The notes under the pieces are model-generated. The model was not told the origin of the DNA. It worked only from the letters and a program-made list of their open reading frames with translations, and ran no database searches. A stretch of DNA of 41,471 bases from assembly GCA_943704525.1 (NCBI GenBank), contig CALSCQ010002227.1:1-41471 (forward strand). Reading direction: 5' to 3'. Origin of the DNA: Pigoraptor vietnamica (Eukaryota > Opisthokonta > Filasterea). Position numbers and translations under genes: made by a program. Shown in pieces: positions 1 through 8,502 of the stretch (positions are counted from its first letter, which is position 1; each line of letters begins with the position of its first letter).

Positions 1-1004
1 GGGGGGGGCCGCGAATAATAACATGGTGAGTACACAAAACAGCGCGTACCCGAGAATTCGAAAGTAGGAAATGTATGGGTTGATATCCGACATGTACGAT
101 GGAATGTACCATCCGAGGCGGCCTGTTGTGCGCGCGCGTGTGAGCAGGAATATTCTCACGGTGCTCACAAACAGGCGCGCATGTGTTGCAGATGTAGCTA
201 CTGCGGCCGAGACAGGCCCACTTGCGTGCACGCTAGACACGCTCGAGCTGCTTACCGACGACGCCCAGAGTGCCGGCTGCGGAAAAGGAAAGCCGTCAGC
301 GTACCGGTGAGCAGACGAAAGAAGCAAGATGACACGCACGGCAACACATCAAGCGTCTCAACGGCTCGGGTGCCCATGTGCATCACTCCCACAACAGTAG
401 GCGGCTCTCTCCCCCACCGTACACAAACTGGCCCGAGCTGTCCCTCGCCTCGTCAAAGCCCCACTGTTCGAGAAACGCGTCGACGACGCCGGAGTTGAGC
501 ATCGTTACATTGAGGACGTCGTTGAAAACATCCACAAATTCGACTCCATAGCCGAGCTTCTCGCTGAGCACGATGGCCGCAAGCTGAGGCAAGGGAAGGA
601 AACGTGTTGGCTACTTTCAGCTCCAAGACGATTGTCGATAGAGTGGAAGTGTTGGCTCGATAAAGATTGTGGGAGGTGATTCTCAATTCAGTTGAAAGGC
701 GTGAGCGTCCGGCCAAAGGCCGTTTGAACAGGGAAGTCAGTGTGGCCCCATTTCACAAAACGCTCGTGCGGCTTGGAGACACAATGGATTAACGTGTAAG
801 AGTGTGCGTGTGCGTGCATGCATGTACGTTGGCGTTGAGGCGTGGATAATACTATGCTGCAACTTGCCTATACGCACCTCAGCCGTTACGGCCGCTCCAT
901 CCCAATTGGCACGCGCGAGGCGAATAGTAACTCCTAAGGGGAGATGACCGAAATTGAGAACGTGCGAGATCCTCTCACGAATGGTAGACTCAAATTAAAC
1001 TGAA

Positions 1005-1051
<47 letters not shown>

Positions 1052-1067
1052 GCGTGCGCGTGTGTGT

Positions 1068-1098
<31 letters not shown>

Positions 1099-1456
1099 CG
1101 TGTGTGTATGTGTGTGTGCATGCATGCGCGCGCCGCGTCGTGTGAATGCGGTGCGCGTGTACTGCATGCATGCGTGCACGTGTATATTTTGTGTGTGTGT
1201 GTGCGTACGCGCGTTTGTGCGTGTGCCTACACTGGCGCCTTTGAGAGTGTAGTATGTGCGGGTGTGTGTTTGAATATGTGCGTGTGTGTGTGTGTGTGTG
1301 GGTGCGCTACGTGCGTGCGCCTGTGTCCGTACAGCACCCACCGCGCGTGTTCACAGCCGGAGCAAGGCAATAGCCCTCACAAGTGGGGAACGCCGACAAA
1401 TACGCGGCAAAGAGTAAAAACAAGAGTGGGCCCGCAGAGCCCATCCACGCGGACAT
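1..1456 (-). CDS. Secreted/receptor protein with OpuAC (glycine-betaine-type substrate-binding) domain, 5' part
   Basis: Five exons were traced with consistent phases: 1456-1342, 933-878, 583-418, 276-256 (21 nt) and 122 to about 51 or the window edge. Exon 1 encodes a signal peptide ([20 protein letters not shown]...). The spliced product then reads [38 protein letters not shown], a stretch ending DAFLEQWGF, then [20 protein letters not shown]. This order is that of the OpuAC family (PF04069): an opening beta-strand with a ligand-site Trp, then the lobe carrying GY-V-, a D-EQW motif, and the LGVVG-GWYIP segment. In bacteria these domains bind betaine or choline. In eukaryotes they occur as extracellular ligand domains, so a sensor role is inferred. 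The last visible exon either ends at GTACGC near position 50 or reads on into a hydrophobic stretch. The rest of the gene lies beyond the window. The intron structure is inferred by eye. Confidence 0.8.
1004..1312. repeat. Composite (TG)n / (TGCG)n microsatellite
   Basis: A long alternating purine-pyrimidine tract, mostly TG with interspersed CG steps, runs from about 1004 to 1112, with shorter TG blocks near 1193-1204 and 1279-1300. It lies inside the first intron of the OpuAC-domain gene. On the sense strand of that gene it reads as CA repeat. Open frames across it (poly Cys-Val or poly His-Thr) are artefacts of the repeat. Confidence 0.95.
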
Positions 1457-2442
1457 CGCGATCTTTCGTCGAACGGCGAGTCTTCCCACTCCCAACTTCG
1501 CAAATGTTCCCATTATCCCAAACGGATTCAAAAATGTTTGTCGCGCATCAGCACTTCAGGCTCAGTCGCACGGAGACGACCGATAAAAGAGCGGACGCAC
1601 GTTTTCACGAGGGGAAGAGCTTCTTCCTCTTCGAGAAAAGTTTGCGTGTGGGTGGAGTCGAACCCTCTTAGTGTGGATGCGGAAAGAGCGACTCGCTGCG
1701 ACGCCGAATCCCCTAGACGTCAACGAATGCGCTGCAGAGAGGACGACGCAGAAGAGAGAGAGAGAGCGAGAGCGAGAGAGAACGTGAGAGAAGTAGAAGA
1801 ATAGAGTGCGGTGGTGAGAATATGAGAGGTGTTCGGGTGGATTGGTAGAAAACGATGCGACGAAAGGGAGAGGAGCGAAAACCGACACGAGAAAGGAGGG
1901 CAATGAATGCGGGTGTCCGCTCGTCCTGACAACCCCAATATCGACTAAATTTGAAAATATATAACACTCGAATGACCATTAAGTTAGTACGTAAATCATT
2001 AGTTTACAAATTGTGTATTGCGCTTAGAAACTATGCTGAATCCTAAATTCTAATGAGTTAGTATGTATATAGATTAAGTGATCTTTTCGGAACTATTGAA
2101 AATAGGTATTGAAGCTAAGGTTCAAATCCTCGCAGAGTGCGCTGATTGGTGGAAGGACGACCCCGTTCTGAGAGCACGTGACAGTCGGCTCGCTCCCCCT
2201 ACGAGTCCGCATGCACCCACAAGAAATATTGACGGCTATTTTTTCCAGCATCCCAACAGTGTATTCACTCCACTGCAGGGCGCGCTCTCCATTTAAACGC
2301 TGCCAAACGCAACACACACAACGCAAGAGGAAACAACGGCACGCGCGAACAACACGCGCCCCTCAAGTGGAACAAAACAACCGCGTTCGGACAAACGCAA
2401 TCCGAACACTAAACGCCTTTGACTCCCAATGGAACTTCAGAT
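1457..2442. other. Intergenic: 3' flank of dystroglycan-like gene and 5' flank of OpuAC gene
   Basis: No gene was recognised. The stretch holds a GA-rich block (about 1749-1800) and a strongly AT-rich island (about 1935-2110) in otherwise GC-rich DNA. The two flanking genes are on the minus strand, so the left part should hold the OpuAC-gene promoter and the right part the 3' UTR of the dystroglycan-like gene. I saw no convincing polyadenylation signal. Confidence 0.6.
1749..1800. repeat. GA-rich simple sequence
   Basis: A run of GAGA/GCGAGA units with few interruptions (1758-1790 is the purest part). It is low-complexity sequence in the 5' flank of the OpuAC-domain gene. GAGA tracts can be promoter elements in animals, but nothing else here supports that. 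Confidence 0.8.
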
Positions 2443-5400
2443 CTACTCGGGCGTAAACGAAGGGCGGTACGCCGGCGGTGGCCGGTACGGCGGGGCGGGG
2501 AGTCGCTCCGTCATAGCCTGCGGCGCACTCCTCGCTGCCACCTGCACAAACGGCGGCGGAGGCCTGTACGGCGGCGCCTCACGCATGGCGGGCACGGGGT
2601 CGGCCATGGATGCCTTCTTGTCTGCCATCGTTGCTGCGCCGACACCCGCGGCAATGGCCATGCCCGACACGTTCGCCGAAAGCGGGCCGTCGTCTTCGCC
2701 GCTGAGGTCGTCGTCGAGGCGCGTGTCGTTGGCGTACTGCGGGGGAACGCCGTCGAGATCCATCGGGACGATGTTCGGGGGCTTCGGCTTGTAGAACTTC
2801 TTGTTCGACGACTTTGCGGCCTTCTCGAGGATGAAGGCGCCCGACTTGCGCTTCCTGCGGTAGAAGAACAGCAGCACGAGCGCCACACCGATGACGAAGA
2901 CGGGAACGATGACCGCCGGCGCGATGACCTTGGCCTTGTTTGACGAACTTTGCGGAAGGATGAAGGGAGGGAACCCCGTCGTCGGGGCGGCCGTCGGAGC
3001 GCCCGTGGGCGTCGGCGTGTGCGAGGACACCCTCGTCGAAGACACGGACGGCGAGGACACGGCGGCCGGCGCGGTGGACACGGACGAAGGAGTCGCCGAT
3101 GAAACGGCGGGCGACGACGAAGCGGACGCGACACTGGTGGACGAAGGGGACGCGCTCTCTGCAGCGCTCGAGGGCGTGGCGGAGGCAGACGCCTCGACAC
3201 TTGCGGAGGGGGAGGCCGCGGCCGACTGGGATGCAGACGCCGACGCCGACGCCGCCGCCGATTCGGACGCAGCCACCGAGGCAGTGGGGCTCGCGGTGAC
3301 GGCGACCGTGGTGGCGGGCGCGGTGATCGATGGCGTGGCGGACGCTGAGGACCTCGGGTTGGTGATCTTGAACGAGAACCCGAGAATTTGGTCGTTGAGC
3401 AGGGCCGCGAGCGCTGGGAGGTTGTTGGACATGGTGTCGAAGTACGCCATGTTCTCCTCGAGCGTGTCGGCGTCGTTGACGGCGAAGTCGACGACGGTCG
3501 AACCCTTCGCCAGACTGCGCATGTTGAAGCGCTGCGGGTCCAGGCCGAGGAAGTTGGGGAGGACGGTCGCGAACTTGACCTTCACCGGCGCCGTGAACGT
3601 CTCGAAGATACGGCCAAGCGTCATTTCGAACGTGACGTAGGGCTCATTCTCGTCAGGCACCAGCGAGAGGGTGAAGACGTTGCCCCACACGATCCGGTTG
3701 TAGTCGTCGATCGCGTACGAACGGAGCGTGTAGTTGAACGCGCGCTCGGCGTCGGCGTTCGTGGGCAGGCCGTACACGGCATTGTCGTTCGGCGCGTAAT
3801 ACATCCAGTCCGGAAGGGGTCCAGAGTTGGCGACCTCGTCGGGGTCCACCTCCTCCCCGCTCTCGGCAGTCGATGTCAAGTCTGTGGCGCACGCGCCGCC
3901 GCACACACGCACGGTCAACAGGTTGATGTCGTGGTACGTGAAGAGGAACTTGGGCAGCGGCAGGATGAAGAAGCCCCTGCCGACGTTGATGAAACGATCC
4001 GGGAGGGTGCCGTTTGGCCCAGCATGGGCCGGGCGCGCGATTGTGGACGTCGCTTGCACGGTCGATGGCGTCGGGGACGCCGACGCCTGGAAGCTGGACG
4101 CCGCCGATGACACGGAAACGGCCGGCGACGACGCGACAGATGCTTGGGACGACGACGGCGAAGGCGAAGCGGCACGTGAAGTGACGGCGGAGGGCGTTGC
4201 CGAAGCAGAGACAGACGGAGCGGCCGACGCCGTTGTGGATTGCACCGGGGTGGCCGACGACACGGATGAGGACTGGATGGCGGACGACTGCGAAGCCGCA
4301 CTCGAAGCGACACTCGACACGGAAGAGTGAGACACGGCCGCCGAGGTCGCCACTGAAGAGGCAACGGGCGAGGCAGATGAGGATGCAGCAGACGATGCGA
4401 TGGACACCACAGACGACGGTTGCACCACTGCCGACGACTCCACAGCGCTCGAAGACGACACGACGGACGCAGCAGTAGAGGAGGCTTCGACAGCGGCCGA
4501 CGACACCGCGACTGTCGACGACTCCACAGGAGACGACGAAGCCTGGACAGCAGCAGACGAAGACACGACGACCGGCGAAGACTCGACCGCGGGGGACGAC
4601 GAAGCCTGCACAGCAGCAGACGAAGACGCCACCTCGGCCGAGGACGAGGACACCGCGACCGGTGACGACGACTCGACGACAGGGGACGAAGACGCCACCA
4701 CTTCGGCCGACGACGAAGGCACAACGACTGGCGAGGACGACGGGACAACGACCGGAGACGACGACACCTCCGAGGGCGACGGCGACGGCGACTCGACTTC
4801 GGCCGCGCTGCTGCTGGGGGCCACCGCCGAGGACTCGACGGCGATAGAGGACGCGGCGGAAGTAACGACGGGTGCGGACGAGGACTCCGGGATGACGGAC
4901 GACGCTTCGACTGCGGACGACGAAGGCGCCGGCACAAACGACGAGATCGAGGATGATTCGATGGCGACGGACGTGACGGAGCGGCTGGCGGAGGGCGTGG
5001 GGGAGGGCGACTTCTTGGGACCCTGCGAAATGGTGGCACCGCAAGTGTTCTGGATGTAGATCGTGCCGAGGACGACCTCTTCCCACGGGAAGCTGGCTAT
5101 GGAGTTGCCGCCGATCGAGCACAGCAGCGGATTGTCGATGAGGATGAGGTCCCCGCCGATAACCTGAACCAGAACGAGGCCGTCGAGATTCGCGAGTACG
5201 GGGTTGGAGCGCACGTCGAGGTTCGAGCCGATGGCCGTCACGCTGGTGAAACCGTCCACGTTGACGAGGCTGTTCAGGGACTTGAGGTTCAGCGCCAGGC
5301 CGATGCGCTTCAGGAAGAAGAAGTCGTTCACCGTCTGGTACGCCGGATTCGCCTCGAGCGTGATCGAGCCGAAGACTTCGATCAGGCTCGCGAACGCCGC

Positions 5401-7545
5401 CATCGAAGGGCCGCTCGCGCCGGCGAGAATGCGGTTGTTCGCAATGGTCAGGCTGCCGCCGACGGACGTGAGTAGCTCGATGCCGTAGAGCGACGTCAAG
5501 TTGCCGTTCCACGTGATCTCGAGATCGCCATCGACGAACGCGAGGGACGAGAGGGACGACACGCCCGACAGCCCTGTGTTGTTCGTGAGGCGCAGGCTGC
5601 CATTAACGTGGCTCAGGTACTCGAGGCCCTCGAGCGTGATGAGGCGCGGCGTGGTCGTGATGATAAAGTCACCGGCCACCTTCTCCACCGTCGTGAGGGG
5701 CTTGAGCGTGCGAATGCTCGTCGACTTGATGAAAACGCTGCCGATAAGAGTGCCGCACCCGCGCAAGCCAAGTGCATTGACGTCGGACTGCGTTCGAAGG
5801 ATGAACGACGTGCTGCCGTTCGCGGGGCGGCACTCGGGTCCCGTCGGGTGAACCGTGGGTGTCACTGTGCGCGTCGCCGAAGGCGATTTTGAGGGCACGT
5901 GCGTGGCCGTCGCCGTCGCAACGGAGGAGTATCGGCTCACCGCGGACGACGAGGCCTCGAACGCAGACGACGATGCCTCGAACGCAGACGACGACGCCTC
6001 GAACGCGGACGTCGGGACAACAGACGAAACAGACACTTCGTTGGACTGCGACGGCGCCGGGGACGAGACAGCTGCCGAAGTGACAGCGGCAGACGACTTT
6101 GAGACGCTCGAGGTCGCCACACGCGAAGAGGAAGAGGCGCGAGAGGAAGAGGCCTTGGACGTCGATGCACGGACGGTCGTGGAAGGCTTGGGGTGGACCG
6201 TAGGGCTGGGCGTTCCCGTCGACTCGACCGGCTGCACGGTCGACGACGACGCAACGGGCGAAGGAGGGACAAACGACGAAGACTCCACCGCAGCCGAAGA
6301 CTCCACAGCAGCCGAAGACTCCACAGCAGCCGAAGACTCCACCGCAGCCGACGTCGAGACAACGGGCGAAGGGCCAGCGGTCGACGGCTTCGCAGAGGAC
6401 GACGACACGTGGCTCGGGATGAACGTCGAGATGACAATCCTCGTGGGTGGGACGGAAGGAGCACCCGTCTGAGACGCGGAAGCGCTGCGACTAAGTGAGC
6501 CCGACACCGACCTGGCCTTGATGGTCGTGGTGGCGGACGCCAGCCCGCTCTCCTCGCTCTCGGGCGGCGGGTTCGTCGGTTCCACCGGCGTGTGGTCCAC
6601 CGACCCGACAATCGACGGCGAGCGCGAAAGCGACGACATGGTGAGCGTGGGGCTCTGCGTCTGCGTCGGCGTGGCCTGTCCAGTCGACGACGCGCTCGGA
6701 GGGACCACCGTCGCCGACTGCGTCTGCGTGTGCTGGCCGCCGGGCTTGGACACATCGGACTCGAAGAAGAGGGACGAGATGGACATGCCGACGACGTTGT
6801 AGCCGATGTTGGCGCCGAGCGTGTTGTCCTCAAATGTCGAGTTAAGCTTGCGAATGAGGCGCACGTTCGAGTACGACGAGGTCTTGGCACCGCACCGGAG
6901 ACGCCACCCGATCACGTCGCCGTCCGAATCGGTGCTCGTGATGTTGATGACGTACAGCGACTGCGAGTCCACCGACGCGAACTGCGCGAGGTTTCGCGCA
7001 ATGTTGTAGTGGCTCTGCGCGTTGCGGTCGCTGAAGTCGACGTCGACGCCGAGCAGGACATCGAAGCGGTAGCAGGGCTTGGTGTCGAGTTCCGTGTCTT
7101 TGTACACGTTGATCCCGAACATGCTGCGGACGGAGTTTCCCTGCGGGTCCGTCACCTTCACCATCACACCCGCCGTGCCGCGATTCGCCTTGAGCGGCAA
7201 TCCGACGAAAGAGCGGTCGGCCGCGTTGAAGTACAGCCAGTTCGGGAGCGCCTGGCCCGTCGTGGTGAACGCCTCGTAGGTCAGATCGGCGTCGTCCGTG
7301 TCGGGATCGAAGAAGACGTCGCCGGGGATCGTGTACTTTAGCACGTAGCCGTAGTAGGCGTTCGTGTCCGGCAGGTCACGGCGCGTGGCGGGGGACAGCC
7401 CCTCGGCGGCGATGAGGCCGAACAGAGCCGCCCATATGAGCGCCACACGCAATGCGCGGTGGGCGCCGTGGGCTGCGGCCATCATCGAAGGACGCGCCAG
7501 CGCGCGAAGGACGAGCCTCAGCACAGGCGACCGGCGCGCATGCAC
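2443..7545 (-). CDS. DAG1-like: Dystroglycan-like transmembrane adhesion receptor with inserted receptor-L-like domain
   Basis: A single open frame of 1,700 residues. Met22 (codon at 7482) has the best start context and directly precedes a signal peptide (ALRVALIWAALFGLIAAEG). Residues ~60-148 form a cadherin-like module (QALPNWLYF, VGLPL). An S6-like segment follows (~155-255; VIGWRLRCG, NIGYNVVG). Ser/Thr/Ala mucin spans ~270-565, a leucine-rich receptor-L-like domain ~570-840, and mucin ~843-1170. A second cadherin-like module covers ~1176-1300 (LPDWMYYA, YGLPT). A SEA-like part follows with KGSTVVDF (Gly1348-Ser1349), then mucin to ~1530, a transmembrane helix ~1539-1560, YRRKRKSG, and a 140-residue tail with PPQY, APPYRPPPPF and a final APPYRPPPAYRP. 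From family knowledge, human dystroglycan has ALPSWLHW, EGLPL, LLSWKLGC, RGSIVVEW, YRKKRKGK, APPYQPPPPF and PYRSPPPYVPP in the same order. It would act as a cell-surface link between matrix and a WW-domain cytoskeletal adaptor. The inserted L-like domain is unlike animal dystroglycan. Confidence 0.88.
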   Translation of the reverse strand: MHARRSPVLRLVLRALARPSMMAAAHGAHRALRVALIWAALFGLIAAEGLSPATRRDLPDTNAYYGYVLKYTIPGDVFFDPDTDDADLTYEAFTTTGQALPNWLYFNAADRSFVGLPLKANRGTAGVMVKVTDPQGNSVRSMFGINVYKDTELDTKPCYRFDVLLGVDVDFSDRNAQSHYNIARNLAQFASVDSQSLYVINITSTDSDGDVIGWRLRCGAKTSSYSNVRLIRKLNSTFEDNTLGANIGYNVVGMSISSLFFESDVSKPGGQHTQTQSATVVPPSASSTGQATPTQTQSPTLTMSSLSRSPSIVGSVDHTPVEPTNPPPESEESGLASATTTIKARSVSGSLSRSASASQTGAPSVPPTRIVISTFIPSHVSSSSAKPSTAGPSPVVSTSAAVESSAAVESSAAVESSAAVESSSFVPPSPVASSSTVQPVESTGTPSPTVHPKPSTTVRASTSKASSSRASSSSRVATSSVSKSSAAVTSAAVSSPAPSQSNEVSVSSVVPTSAFEASSSAFEASSSAFEASSSAVSRYSSVATATATHVPSKSPSATRTVTPTVHPTGPECRPANGSTSFILRTQSDVNALGLRGCGTLIGSVFIKSTSIRTLKPLTTVEKVAGDFIITTTPRLITLEGLEYLSHVNGSLRLTNNTGLSGVSSLSSLAFVDGDLEITWNGNLTSLYGIELLTSVGGSLTIANNRILAGASGPSMAAFASLIEVFGSITLEANPAYQTVNDFFFLKRIGLALNLKSLNSLVNVDGFTSVTAIGSNLDVRSNPVLANLDGLVLVQVIGGDLILIDNPLLCSIGGNSIASFPWEEVVLGTIYIQNTCGATISQGPKKSPSPTPSASRSVTSVAIESSSISSFVPAPSSSAVEASSVIPESSSAPVVTSAASSIAVESSAVAPSSSAAEVESPSPSPSEVSSSPVVVPSSSPVVVPSSSAEVVASSSPVVESSSPVAVSSSSAEVASSSAAVQASSSPAVESSPVVVSSSAAVQASSSPVESSTVAVSSAAVEASSTAASVVSSSSAVESSAVVQPSSVVSIASSAASSSASPVASSVATSAAVSHSSVSSVASSAASQSSAIQSSSVSSATPVQSTTASAAPSVSASATPSAVTSRAASPSPSSSQASVASSPAVSVSSAASSFQASASPTPSTVQATSTIARPAHAGPNGTLPDRFINVGRGFFILPLPKFLFTYHDINLLTVRVCGGACATDLTSTAESGEEVDPDEVANSGPLPDWMYYAPNDNAVYGLPTNADAERAFNYTLRSYAIDDYNRIVWGNVFTLSLVPDENEPYVTFEMTLGRIFETFTAPVKVKFATVLPNFLGLDPQRFNMRSLAKGSTVVDFAVNDADTLEENMAYFDTMSNNLPALAALLNDQILGFSFKITNPRSSASATPSITAPATTVAVTASPTASVAASESAAASASASASQSAAASPSASVEASASATPSSAAESASPSSTSVASASSSPAVSSATPSSVSTAPAAVSSPSVSSTRVSSHTPTPTGAPTAAPTTGFPPFILPQSSSNKAKVIAPAVIVPVFVIGVALVLLFFYRRKRKSGAFILEKAAKSSNKKFYKPKPPNIVPMDLDGVPPQYANDTRLDDDLSGEDDGPLSANVSGMAIAAGVGAATMADKKASMADPVPAMREAPPYRPPPPFVQVAARSAPQAMTERLPAPPYRPPPAYRPSFTPE
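5951..6011 (-). repeat. 21-nt tandem repeat coding Ala-Phe-Glu-Ala-Ser-Ser-Ser
   Basis: Three copies with a 21-bp period inside the first mucin region of the dystroglycan-like gene encode three successive AFEASSS units. In-frame periodicity keeps the mucin open. Such arrays expand and shrink easily, so length polymorphism between strains is likely. Confidence 0.85.
6281..6345 (-). repeat. 15-nt tandem repeat coding Ser-Ala-Ala-Val-Glu-Ser units
   Basis: Four near-perfect 15-bp units in the first mucin region of the dystroglycan-like gene encode four AAVESS blocks (about residues 400-423). They supply clustered Ser acceptor sites for O-glycosylation. Comparable AVESS/EASS blocks recur in the second mucin region, which suggests growth by local duplication. 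Confidence 0.85.
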
Positions 7546-7632
7546 CGCGCTCCTTTCTTACGGGCTGCGAAACGCACACAGCGAAGGGGATATTAGACGA
7601 AGGTGAAAGGGATAAGGCCGAGTGGATGCTCA

Positions 7633-7684
7633 AATGTCACTCGATGAGACGTACGCGACTCTAATGTCACTCGATGAGACGTAC
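7633..7684. repeat. Two-copy direct repeat, 22 bp, 30-bp spacing
   Basis: The sequence AATGTCACTCGATGAGACGT (continuing AC) occurs exactly at 7633 and again at 7663. It sits about 90 bp upstream of the dystroglycan-like start codon. Both copies contain TCACTCGATGA, so this could be a duplicated factor-binding site or a chance short duplication. Confidence 0.85.
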
Positions 7685-8502
7685 AAGCGACAACTAAATC
7701 GCTCGAGTCATTCACAGAGACTACAGACAGTGCGTGACATTGAAACTCCACTTCCCAACGGCATCAGCAACGGACCCCCCGCACAAAGGAAGAATGACTC
7801 TGAACACTGCTAAAGCCCAGCCAACAGTCGCATTCCCCTCGTCCACAATGCCACTAGCGAGCCCCTCGCCGTCGAGTTGTACTGTCTCGCAATAGATCTC
7901 ACCGTCAAAAAGGCGAAAGTGCCAACCGCGCCAATATCGCAGCGGCCGAATCGAAGGTCGATACTTCTAAAACCGCGGTATTGCCACAAGGACCCAGGAA
8001 CCCGGCTGACCGTGAGCACCACCGGCAGTCCCCGCACTAATAGCGTATTATACCAAGCGCTAATTCGACGCGACCTCGCGCAAGTAGGCTCACAGTCTCA
8101 GTGTGTCTGACTGGCCCCTCACCGCGACTGCAGCACTCTGGGGACACTCCGTCGACACTGATTCGGCGGCAGTCGGCTGCGTGGACCACGAGATGCGCGT
8201 GGAATGGGAGTGCGCAGAGAGGGAGGAGGGCGCCACACACACGCGCCGGCACAACCCTCAGTACTCCCAACACATGTGCGCCTCATTCAATGTGCGGGTC
8301 AGGCAATGGAGGGGGGCTCACCCGGGGCAGTTGAATTGAAATAGCCGCAAATTCTATGGGGAAAATGGGGCGTTGCTCAATTGGGACCCGGCCGCCACCC
8401 TCGCCCCCTGCGCAGCCACCGCCTATCAAGTGAGCGCTTTCCTTTTATGGGGCGCAAAGTGACAGGGCTTGACATGCGCCCGTCCCAAATTGACAAGGGC
8501 GC

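Noticed and set aside
1654-1664. Perfect tRNA B-box (GGTTCGACTCC on the minus strand)
   Set aside because: The flanking bases do not form a T-stem, and no A-box, anticodon arm or acceptor stem could be fitted. Probably chance.
1004-1671. Cys-Val-rich and His-Thr-rich open frames over the TG repeat
   Set aside because: Products of a dinucleotide repeat within an intron of the OpuAC-domain gene.
2119-2129. Perfect tRNA B-box (GGTTCAAATCC on the plus strand)
   Set aside because: T-stem has mismatches and no matching 5' acceptor or D-arm exists upstream in the AT-rich sequence.
3653-5512. 619-codon second frame overlapping the dystroglycan-like gene
   Set aside because: Same strand, different frame. 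Its translation is Arg/His/Val-rich noise, whereas the main frame carries ordered domains.
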